The notes beneath the pieces are model-generated. The model was not told where the DNA came from, ran no database searches, and saw nothing but the letters and a program-made list of their open reading frames with translations. A stretch of DNA of 10,524 bases from NCBI GenBank assembly GCA_026395655.1, contig JAPLYJ010000013.1:1-10524 (forward strand), written 5' to 3'. Positions within the stretch are counted from its first letter, which is position 1. Each line of letters starts with the position of its first letter. The position numbers and the translations under genes were made by a program. This DNA is from Candidatus Parcubacteria bacterium. GTDB lineage: Bacteria > Patescibacteriota > Minisyncoccia > UBA6257 > JAPLYJ01. Positions 1-5,716 of this stretch are shown piece after piece.

Positions 1-1
1 A

Positions 2-688
2 AAAGCAAAAATTGACTCTATTCAAATTAGCCTTGATGGATTAGAGGAAACGCATAACAAAATTCGTAATAATTCTGAAAGTTTTTTTCGTGCTACTGAA
101 GCAATAAAAAATCTTATAGCCATTAAAATACCACTTCTTTCTGTGGCGACGACTTTAACTTTAAGTAATTTTGATGAATTAGAAAAATTACATGATTTAT
201 TAGCTAAACTTAGAATAGATAGATGGCGCATTGGTATTATAATGCCTATTGGTAGAGCAGAAAATTCAAAAAAATTATTATTGAATGCTAGCCAATTAAG
301 AAGTTTGTTTGATTTTGTTAAAAAGAAAAATCATCAAAAAATGTATATCTATCTTGGTGAAAACCTACCTTTTCTTGCTAACTATGAAGAAATTGTTCGT
401 GATGAACCAGCATTATGCTCAGTGGGTATATTAGCTTGTTGCGTTGGTGTCAGTGGTAATGTCCGTGGTTGTCCAGAACAACCTGATGCTTTAGAATATA
501 TTGAAGGAAATATAAAAAAAGATTCTATATTAAATATTTGGCAAAAAGGGTTTAAAAGATACAGATTAAATGAGGTGATTAATAATGATCAAAAATGCCG
601 TAATTGCAAAGATAAATATAAGTGTTTTGGTGGTTGTACGGTTATGCGGATTGGTAATAATCATTGTATTTATGATTTGTTGAAATAA
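2..688 (+). CDS. Radical SAM/SPASM domain protein, 5'-truncated by window edge
   Basis: The frame is open from base 2 and gives 228 visible residues; the start and the CxxxCxxC cluster motif lie upstream of the window. The first visible residues contain the QISLDG...H..IR stretch typical of the later part of a radical SAM barrel. The C-terminal half fits the seven-cysteine SPASM pattern exactly: C139-x12-G-x4-C157, then C189-x2-C192-x5-C198-x3-C202, then C212 (numbered from base 2). SPASM domains hold auxiliary Fe-S clusters in enzymes that modify peptides, proteins or other substrates, such as sulfatase-maturase and PQQ/mycofactocin-type enzymes. There is also a GNI...IW segment between the two cysteine groups, common in the family. 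An in-frame GTG at 143 is not the real start, because family motifs lie before it. Two methyltransferase-like genes follow, the first after 10 bases, suggesting a modification cluster. The substrate cannot be told; no precursor peptide gene is visible. Confidence 0.9.
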   Translation, partial: KAKIDSIQISLDGLEETHNKIRNNSESFFRATEAIKNLIAIKIPLLSVATTLTLSNFDELEKLHDLLAKLRIDRWRIGIIMPIGRAENSKKLLLNASQLRSLFDFVKKKNHQKMYIYLGENLPFLANYEEIVRDEPALCSVGILACCVGVSGNVRGCPEQPDALEYIEGNIKKDSILNIWQKGFKRYRLNEVINNDQKCRNCKDKYKCFGGCTVMRIGNNHCIYDLLK

Positions 689-698
689 AATCAAAATT

Positions 699-1514
699 AT
701 GATTAAAAAATTGTTTAAAACAATTTATTCAAATTTATCTAAAAAACAGCAAGAAAAAGCTCTTTATTATTACAAATTAAGTTCTTTTTTCTGTAAAAAT
801 CTTAAAGCAGATTTGATGAGATTTTTTATGAAAAATAGAAAGATTAAAGATATTAATTTATTTGAACAAAGATTTTATTCTCAAAATGGTGAAGATGGTA
901 TTATAAAAATAATATTTGATAAAATAAAAACTACAAATCGTTTTTGTATAGAATTTGGTATAGGACCAAATGAAGGTAATACCATTTATTTGAAAAAGAA
1001 AAATTGGAATTGTTTATGGATGGATGGAAATGGTGACGGAGAAAATATTAGAAAAGAATATATCACTGCTGAAAATATTAATGAATTGTTTAATAAATAC
1101 AATGTTTCTAAAGAGTTTGATTTACTTTCTATAGACATAGATTCCAATGATTATTGGGTTTGGAAGGCTATCAATGGCTATTTTCCTAGGGTAGTAGTTA
1201 TAGAATATAATGCTAGTATTCCTCTAACAGAAAGTAGGGTTGTAGAATATGATCCTAATTTGATTTGGGACGGTACTAGTTATTTTGGTGCCAGTTTATT
1301 AGCTTTAAAGAAGTTGGGCGATTCAAAGGGATATACTTTAATAGCTTGTGATAACAAAGGGGTTAACGCATTTTTTGTGAGAAATGATTTAATTAAGAAC
1401 AATTTTGAAATTAAAGATATTAGAGAAATTTATAGACAACCTAAATATGGCAAAAAAGTTAATGGTAGATATGTTGGACATCCGCCCAGCAATAAATCAA
1501 TGATTTCTGTTTAA
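699..1514 (+). CDS. Divergent Rossmann-fold SAM-methyltransferase-like protein
   Basis: A 271-residue soluble protein. The N-terminal ~50 residues are Lys-rich and helical. The core begins at SQNGED (61-66) and continues with a motif I-like strand and glycine loop, FCIEFGIGPNEGNT (82-95), then WMDGNGD (107-113), an acidic segment DLLSIDIDSNDYWVW (131-145), and a strand RVVVIEYNASI (154-164). This order of strand, glycine loop, acidic strand end and D-x-D-x-ND segment resembles FkbM-like methyltransferases, and related proteins occur in glycan biosynthesis clusters. Methyl transfer is inferred from the fold and is not proven, since the glycine loop departs from the usual D-x-G-x-N-x-G. The ATG lies 10 bases after the stop of the radical SAM gene with no Shine-Dalgarno sequence, so co-transcription is likely. 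The next gene, a second methyltransferase, is 91 bases away. Confidence 0.72.
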   Translation: MIKKLFKTIYSNLSKKQQEKALYYYKLSSFFCKNLKADLMRFFMKNRKIKDINLFEQRFYSQNGEDGIIKIIFDKIKTTNRFCIEFGIGPNEGNTIYLKKKNWNCLWMDGNGDGENIRKEYITAENINELFNKYNVSKEFDLLSIDIDSNDYWVWKAINGYFPRVVVIEYNASIPLTESRVVEYDPNLIWDGTSYFGASLLALKKLGDSKGYTLIACDNKGVNAFFVRNDLIKNNFEIKDIREIYRQPKYGKKVNGRYVGHPPSNKSMISV

Positions 1515-1605
1515 GTCTTATTTGATTGGTGTGTTATTTTTGATAAAATTAATGTATAAAATTGGAATTTTGTATGTTTGATGTATTAAGTAAAATTAGA
1601 TTATT

Positions 1606-2406
1606 ATGAGAAGAAAAGTAGAAGATTTTATTTCTTTGGCAGCTTTAAAACATTTATATTGTGTGCCTATTATTATTTTTAAAATTAAAAATTGGTATGC
1701 TTTTCTTTTGAATTACATGGGTTTCAAAAATGAAGCCAATACATATAAATTCAGAAATGGAATTAACATCAAAACAGACGAAGGCGTTGATTCAGATACC
1801 ATTACGGTAATTTTTATAAAAAAAGATTACGGCAAAATTAAAGATAATTCTATAATAATAGATATTGGGGCTAATATTGGTGTTTTATCTGTGTTTGCAG
1901 CATCAACATCTAAAAATACCATCGTTTATGCTTATGAGCCCATGCCTAGAAGTTATGATTTATTATTGGAAAATATCAGCATAAATAAATTAGAGAAGAA
2001 TATTCTACCATTTAAATTAGGGATTGGAGCTAAAAAAGAAAAAAGAAAACTATTTTTAGCCAATGGTTCTCCATTTCATTCTTTATATACAAATGAAATA
2101 GATAAGAATTATTTAGAGATAGAATGTATATCGCTTGGAGATATCTTTGAATCAAATCATTTAAAAGAGTGTGATATTTTAAAAATAGATTGTGAGGGAG
2201 CAGAATTTGAGATTCTTTATAATACATTAGATAAATATTTAAAATGTATTAAAGAAATTCGTTTAGAATATCATGATCAAAAAATAGAAAATTATAATAT
2301 TAAAAGTCTTATTAAATTTCTAAAAGACAGAGGATTTCACTTAACCAATTTTAGAAATGATAAAAAATATATATATTCTGGTAACGCATGGTTTAGAAGA
2401 ATGTGA
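1606..2406 (+). CDS. FkbM family SAM-dependent methyltransferase
   Basis: A 266-residue protein with a clear FkbM (Methyltransf_21) core. Motif I is IIIDIGANIG (83-92), the ribose-binding acidic residue follows in YEPMPRSY (110-117), and the later motif DILKIDCEGAEFEIL (190-204) with EIRLEYHD (217-224) completes the family signature. FkbM enzymes are O-methyltransferases, first known from macrolide synthesis and frequent in exopolysaccharide and lipopolysaccharide clusters, where they methylate sugars. The ~70-residue N-terminal part has a hydrophobic stretch near 19-27 but no convincing signal peptide. The stop is TGA, the only one in the window; a TAG occurs five codons later in the same frame. 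The gene is 91 bases from the preceding methyltransferase and 65 bases from the next unit, which has its own promoter. The family assignment is firm; the substrate is unknown. Confidence 0.9.
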   Translation: MRRKVEDFISLAALKHLYCVPIIIFKIKNWYAFLLNYMGFKNEANTYKFRNGINIKTDEGVDSDTITVIFIKKDYGKIKDNSIIIDIGANIGVLSVFAASTSKNTIVYAYEPMPRSYDLLLENISINKLEKNILPFKLGIGAKKEKRKLFLANGSPFHSLYTNEIDKNYLEIECISLGDIFESNHLKECDILKIDCEGAEFEILYNTLDKYLKCIKEIRLEYHDQKIENYNIKSLIKFLKDRGFHLTNFRNDKKYIYSGNAWFRRM

Positions 2407-2456
2407 TTGTTTGTTTAGTTCGACCCTTTTAAAAAGATGATTTTTACTCTATTTTA

Positions 2457-2465
2457 TGGTATAAT
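2457..2465 (+). promoter_or_regulatory. Extended -10 promoter for the DUF6922/AbiEii pair
   Basis: The sequence TGGTATAAT is a perfect extended -10 (TGn plus TATAAT at 2460-2465). No good -35 is present at the expected distance; the bases near 2437-2442 match the consensus at only about three positions, which an extended -10 can tolerate. Transcription would start about 7 bases past the -10, which is the A of the ATG at 2472, so the transcript is predicted to be leaderless or nearly so. Confidence 0.7.
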
Positions 2466-2471
2466 ATAAGC

Positions 2472-2774
2472 ATGATACCTCAATATATTAGAAAATTTTT
2501 ATGGTCTTGCGATTGGAAAAAGATGGATCTTTCGAAAAATAAAGAAAGAATTATTTTAAATATCTTAAATATAGGAGACATTAAAGCTGCTAAATGGCTT
2601 TTTAAAACTTATTCTAAGCCTGTGATTAAAAAAGTTTTAATAGACCATGGCGCTCATGGTGAGTTAAATGACAAATCTTTGAATTATTGGACTTTTATTT
2701 TAGATGTAGATCAAACCAAATTATCTAAATTATTGGACTTTTATTTTAGATGTAGATCAAACCAAATTATCTAA
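2472..2774 (+). CDS. DUF6922-like small protein, partner of AbiEii; C-terminus altered by duplication
   Basis: A 100-residue protein. The order of an N-terminal P-x-x-x-RKFLW segment, an acidic turn, a helix ending in GD (residues 35-36), a W-L-F-x-x-Y helix, and a late LNYWTFIL segment (70-77) is what I recall of DUF6922 proteins. These are often encoded immediately before AbiEii/AbiGii-type nucleotidyltransferases and are plausible antitoxin partners; the family name is from memory. The start is fixed by the promoter just upstream and by the family-like N-terminus. The last 14 residues are not original. A 46-bp tandem duplication shifts the frame, so that LLDFYFRCRSNQII replaces an ancestral SRF ending. 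The ancestral product would have been 89 residues, with its stop at 2785-2787 in present coordinates, two bases before the next ATG. Whether the present protein still works is unknown. Confidence 0.68.
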   Translation: MIPQYIRKFLWSCDWKKMDLSKNKERIILNILNIGDIKAAKWLFKTYSKPVIKKVLIDHGAHGELNDKSLNYWTFILDVDQTKLSKLLDFYFRCRSNQII

Positions 2775-2776
2775 AT
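2682..2776 (+). repeat. Perfect 46-bp-period tandem duplication inside a gene
   Basis: Bases 2682-2730 recur exactly at 2728-2776, 49 matching bases with a period of 46. The match is broken on the left by G2681 versus A2727 and on the right by T2731 versus C2777. Because 46 is not a multiple of three, the second copy is read in another frame and ends at TAA 2772-2774. In the original frame the second copy would still encode the ancestral tail, TFILDVDQTKLSKSRF and stop. The perfect identity indicates a recent event or an assembly artefact. Confidence 0.97.
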
Positions 2777-2789
2777 CTCGATTTTAAAT

Positions 2790-3404
2790 ATGTTTTATAA
2801 TATTTTAAAAAAGAAAAGTTTAGCTATTTTACCTTTATTGGGTTATTTTAAGAAAGATTTTTATTTGGCTGGAGGGACTGGCTTAGCGTTACAATTGGGT
2901 CATCGTGATAGCGTTGACTTTGATTTCTTCTCTCAGAAAGATTTCAAGGTATCATTGCTATGGGAAAAGATACAAAAGTATTATAAAAATCATAAGTTGT
3001 CTAAAGTCCAACAAGAAGAAAATACCCTGACTATTATCTTAGATGATGTAAAACTTAGTTTTTTTTCATATCCGTATAAATTGATTAACAAACTAATTAA
3101 AGAAAAATATTTAAAAATTGCTTCTATAGAAGACATTGCTTGTATGAAATTAGGAGCTATTACTAGTAGGGCTACCAATAAAGATTATGTGGATTTGTAT
3201 TTCATTTTAAAAAAGATTTCTTTAAATAGAATTTTGTTAAAATTAATTAAAAAAATGCCGTCTTTAGATATAAGTTTGGTTTTAAAAAGTTTGGTATATT
3301 TTAATGACATTGTTTATGAACCTATCAGATTCAAAAACCAAAAGAATATAGATTTTCAGAGTGTCAAAGATTTTTTAAAAAAAGAAATTAAACAGTTTAA
3401 TTAA
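2790..3404 (+). CDS. AbiEii/AbiGii-type nucleotidyltransferase, putative toxin
   Basis: A 204-residue protein with the family's nucleotidyltransferase signature at the N-terminus: AGGTGLALQLGHRDSVDFDF (27-46). It combines the GG(T/S) loop with the D-x-D pair (D43, D45) that binds metal in DNA polymerase beta-like transferases. A second conserved block, IEDIACMKLGAITSRATNKD (113-132) followed by YVDLYFIL, is the usual K..A...R...KD..D segment. AbiEii-type proteins act as toxins that transfer nucleotides to RNA and arrest growth, and contribute to phage abortive infection in AbiE systems. Here the classical AbiEi antitoxin is absent and a DUF6922-like gene lies upstream instead. The protein is shorter than full-length AbiEii, in line with the compact DUF1814 group. 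The start is 15 bases past the present stop of the upstream gene, with no Shine-Dalgarno sequence. A terminator follows. Confidence 0.85.
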   Translation: MFYNILKKKSLAILPLLGYFKKDFYLAGGTGLALQLGHRDSVDFDFFSQKDFKVSLLWEKIQKYYKNHKLSKVQQEENTLTIILDDVKLSFFSYPYKLINKLIKEKYLKIASIEDIACMKLGAITSRATNKDYVDLYFILKKISLNRILLKLIKKMPSLDISLVLKSLVYFNDIVYEPIRFKNQKNIDFQSVKDFLKKEIKQFN

Positions 3405-3426
3405 TCTTTAAATTGATCTTTATATT

Positions 3427-3453
3427 AAAAAACAAGATTTTTCTTGTTTTTTT
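3427..3453 (+). terminator. Hairpin terminator after the AbiEii gene
   Basis: AAAAAACAAGA (3427-3437) pairs with TCTTGTTTTTT (3442-3452) around a TTTT loop, and the right arm runs straight into a T tract. It lies 22 bases after the AbiEii stop. An outer pair of arms, TGATCT (3414-3419) and AGATCA (3458-3463), could extend the fold around it. The left A tract gives it some capacity to stop transcription from the other side too, but no - strand gene is near. Confidence 0.8.
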
Positions 3454-3547
3454 AGTTAGATCATTTAGTGGGGGATATAGAGGCTTTATGCAATCTATAA
3501 AAATGAGCAAAAAGTGTTTAAAATAGAGGGAAAAATCAAGATATTAT

Positions 3548-3575
3548 TTCAGTGTTAATTACACTTGACACTGAA
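3548..3575. promoter_or_regulatory. Inverted repeat, candidate operator for the ATPase gene
   Basis: TTCAGTGT (3548-3555) and ACACTGAA (3568-3575) are perfect 8-bp inverted arms with 12 bases between them. A shorter copy of the same half-site, ACACT (3561-3565), lies inside, forming AGTGT-TAATT-ACACT with the left arm. The right arm overlaps the -35 box, so a dimeric protein bound here could block RNA polymerase. The regulator is unknown; the ATPase's own winged-helix region is one candidate. Confidence 0.5.
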
Positions 3576-3594
3576 TGGATGTTTAATGTATACT
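3565..3594 (+). promoter_or_regulatory. Sigma-70-like promoter of the AAA+ ATPase gene
   Basis: TTGACA (3565-3570) is a perfect -35 and TATACT (3589-3594) matches the -10 consensus at five of six positions, with an 18-base spacer. Transcription should begin near 3601, leaving about 22 untranslated bases with no Shine-Dalgarno sequence before the ATG at 3623. ATACT recurs at 3590, 3602 and 3618. Confidence 0.72.
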
Positions 3595-3622
3595 GTAATT
3601 AATACTGATTATAACCAATACT

Positions 3623-5062
3623 ATGAATACAAATATTTCCAAAATTAAAGAATATATTAATGATCAAATGGCTCAGGCTGATTTTAGGGCTAGGGCATAT
3701 GTTTTTGATGCTCAAAATAATAAACGACCAAATCGCAATGTTTTTATAAAAATACAGTCTCATTTAGAACAATTTTTAGAAGGTAATAAAGCATATCGCT
3801 GGGTAACTTTAACTGGTTTGCGCGGAGCAGGTAAAACTACAGTAATGTATCAACTATATTATGCTAAAAAGCATATCGACGGATATTTTTTAATCCTTTC
3901 AGTTGATGAAATAACCCAGACACTGGGAAGTAATATTAACGAAGTGATAAACACATTTGAAGAAATAATCGGTAGATCTATCACTAATTTAGATAAACCA
4001 TTGTTTTTATTTTTAGATGAAGTTCAATATGATGAAAAATGGGGTGCGGTTTTAAAATCGATATATGATCGATCTCAAAATGTTTTTTTGTTCTCTACGG
4101 GGTCAGCGGCGGCATTGATAAACAGCAATCCTGATATTGCTCGTCGTGCTATCTATGAAAAAATCTATCCATTGTCTTTTACTGAATTTATAAAGATAAA
4201 ATATAATAAATTTGAAATAAAAGATTTAGACCAAGAATTGAGCAATGCGATTTTTTTTAGTAAAGATGCCCAAGAAGCTTATAATAAAATAAAGAATTGT
4301 GAGAAAAAAATAGATAAATATTATTTAGGAATAAGTCATTTGGATTTTGAAAATTATCTTCATTACGGTTCCTTACCTTTTATGATTGCTTTAGATAATG
4401 AAGCCTTGGTATATGACCAAATTAGCAAGTCTTTAGACAGGGTAATTAATAAAGATATTTTGCAAATGCGATCTTTGGGTTCTGAAATTATTAGTAAAAT
4501 CTCTGCGATTTTATATGCGGTGGCTGATATGGATGTTTTAAATTTTACTACAATGGCTGAAAAATTTGAGATTTCAAGACCCAAAATAACAGAAATCTTT
4601 TCGGCTTTAGAACAAACTGAAGTTTTACATCGTATCTATCCTCAAGGTTCGCATTTTAAGCAAGTAACCCAAAAACCATCTAAATATCTTTTTTCTTCTC
4701 CGGCTTTTAGGGCGATGTATTATAAAACAATCGGTAATACTATCAACGAGCAAAATGTCCGTGGAAAATTATTGGAAGATTTAGTAGGAATGTACCTTTA
4801 CCATTTATGTGATAAAAAATTGTTTTATTCGCTTACCTATGATAGTGCTAAGGGTGGAGCAGATTTTATTTTTTCTGGTGGTGAAAAAAGAATTGTTATA
4901 GAAGTCGGGGTTAATAAAAAAGAATATCGGCAAGTAATACAAACAGCTGAAAAAGTAAAAGCTGTTTATAGTATTATTATTTCTGACCAAACAGAAGAGT
5001 TGGAATATAGTAAAGAGAACAATGCTTTAAAAATTCCTTTGCGATATTTTATTTTGTTATAA
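3623..5062 (+). CDS. AAA+ ATPase, AAA_14/DUF4143 type, with nuclease-like C-terminal domain
   Basis: A 479-residue protein. The N-terminal ATPase module has Walker A GLRGAGKTT (65-73), Walker B LFLFLDEVQ (127-135) and a sensor-like FSTGSAAAL (157-165), followed by the PLSFTEF segment (183-189) typical of this family. A central helical part includes a winged-helix-like stretch (about 304-340, FTTMAEKFEISRPKITEIF). The C-terminal part carries GGADFIF (411-417) and IVIEVG (424-429), the positions of the D...ExK motif of PD-(D/E)xK nuclease folds; the expected lysine two residues after E427 is G429, with K432 and K433 nearby. Family members are common in archaea, CPR and anaerobes. Their role is poorly known, with defence, mobile-element and nucleic-acid-handling functions all proposed. 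The gene has its own promoter and possible operator, so it is probably a one-gene unit. The family call is strong; the function is open. Confidence 0.88.
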   Translation: MNTNISKIKEYINDQMAQADFRARAYVFDAQNNKRPNRNVFIKIQSHLEQFLEGNKAYRWVTLTGLRGAGKTTVMYQLYYAKKHIDGYFLILSVDEITQTLGSNINEVINTFEEIIGRSITNLDKPLFLFLDEVQYDEKWGAVLKSIYDRSQNVFLFSTGSAAALINSNPDIARRAIYEKIYPLSFTEFIKIKYNKFEIKDLDQELSNAIFFSKDAQEAYNKIKNCEKKIDKYYLGISHLDFENYLHYGSLPFMIALDNEALVYDQISKSLDRVINKDILQMRSLGSEIISKISAILYAVADMDVLNFTTMAEKFEISRPKITEIFSALEQTEVLHRIYPQGSHFKQVTQKPSKYLFSSPAFRAMYYKTIGNTINEQNVRGKLLEDLVGMYLYHLCDKKLFYSLTYDSAKGGADFIFSGGEKRIVIEVGVNKKEYRQVIQTAEKVKAVYSIIISDQTEELEYSKENNALKIPLRYFILL

Positions 5063-5126
5063 ACTTAATCATATTTTAAATTAGAAAATTGAATGTTAAA
5101 AAGGAATGTAAAAATTAAGTAGTAAT

Positions 5127-5678
5127 ATGGATTTGGAAGACAAACAATTAATTAAAAATTACTTAGCAGGAGATAAGGAAGCCTTAGAAATATTAATAGA
5201 CCGTTATCTTAAATCGGTCTATAATTTTGTTTTTCGTCTTTGTTCTAATCCGCAAGAAGCTTCTGATATTACTCAAGAAACATTTATTAAAGCTTGGAAA
5301 CATCTTAAAAAATATAATCGTAAGCTTAATTTTAAAACTTGGCTTTTTGCTATTGCGAGAAATACTACCATAGACCATTTAAGAAAGAAAAAAAATATAG
5401 TTTTTTCAGATTTAGAAAACGCAGAAGGGGATTCTTTTTTAGATAGTATCCCTAGTCAGGAATTATTACCAGATGCTCTTTTTGAAAAAAAAGAATTAAA
5501 TAAATTATTAAATAAAGCTTTAGATCAATTGTCTTACAATTATAAAACAGTAGTATTGTGGCATTTGTCAGAGGGTATGACTTTTGAGGAAATATCTCAA
5601 ATTTTAAAAAAATCAGTTAATACTGTAAAAAGCCAATACAGGAGAGCTCTTGCTATTTTGAAAAAATATCTTGTTTAA
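5127..5678 (+). CDS. ECF-type sigma-70 family RNA polymerase sigma factor
   Basis: A 183-residue two-domain sigma factor. Region 2 spans about 8-88, with YLKSVYNFVFRL, DITQETFIKAWKHL (47-60) and FKTWLFAIARNTTIDHLRKK (69-88), the signatures for core polymerase and -10 binding. Region 4 spans about 128-180, with LSYNYKTVVLWHLSEGMTFE (135-154) and the recognition helix NTVKSQYRRAL (165-175). An acidic Ser/Asp/Glu-rich linker joins them. Domains 1 and 3 are missing, as in ECF sigma factors, which activate dedicated regulons when released from an anti-sigma factor. It sits 64 bases after the ATPase gene and heads a run of genes for membrane proteins and an ABC exporter, so this operon is a likely target. 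No strong promoter was identified in the 64-base gap. No extra C-terminal regulatory domain is present. Confidence 0.93.
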   Translation: MDLEDKQLIKNYLAGDKEALEILIDRYLKSVYNFVFRLCSNPQEASDITQETFIKAWKHLKKYNRKLNFKTWLFAIARNTTIDHLRKKKNIVFSDLENAEGDSFLDSIPSQELLPDALFEKKELNKLLNKALDQLSYNYKTVVLWHLSEGMTFEEISQILKKSVNTVKSQYRRALAILKKYLV

Positions 5679-5716
5679 TGCACCTAAAGAGTAGGTAGGA
5701 ACGTATGTATTAATAT

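Larger units (their letters stand above)
3405..3622. other. Longest intergenic stretch (218 bp)
   Basis: This gap separates the toxin-like pair from the ATPase gene. It contains the terminator hairpin, a possible operator and a promoter, each listed separately. Between 3464 and 3547 nothing convincing is seen apart from a 12-codon frame at 3488-3526 with a weak AGAGG in front, which is too short to call a gene. Confidence 0.6.

Noticed and set aside
143..145. GTG as start of the radical SAM-related gene
   Set aside because: The frame is open to the window edge and the 47 residues before it contain conserved radical SAM sequence, so the gene is truncated and does not start here.
1555..1590. 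Possible promoter or small hairpin (AAAATT-GG-AATTTT) before the FkbM gene
   Set aside because: The -35 and -10 candidates are weak and the stem is short and all A/T, as expected by chance in such a sequence.
2030..2227. Open frames on the - strand, here and at 22-231, 2990-3178, 4363-4584, 4805-4990, 5193-5378, 7774-7974, 8367-8570 and 9871-10173
   Set aside because: All lie opposite well-supported + strand genes and show no recognisable domain; they are chance frames in AT-rich coding DNA.
2404..2421. TGA read as glycine, as in Gracilibacteria/SR1
   Set aside because: Only one TGA is found at a gene end, none inside the long frames, and reading through would add just five residues before TAG. 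The standard code explains everything.
3488..3526. 12-codon frame with an AGAGG in front, between the terminator and the ATPase promoter
   Set aside because: Too short, weak ribosome site, no recognisable peptide and no promoter of its own.
2472..5062. Accessory block as an integrated mobile element
   Set aside because: No integrase, transposase, tRNA gene, terminal repeats or attachment-site duplication is present; the only repeat is the internal 46-bp duplication.
5063..5126. Promoter before the sigma gene (TTGAAT at 5089-5094)
   Set aside because: No acceptable -10 at 16-18 bases; the region after it is only A/T-rich. An ECF-type self-recognised promoter cannot be ruled out but no motif is evident.
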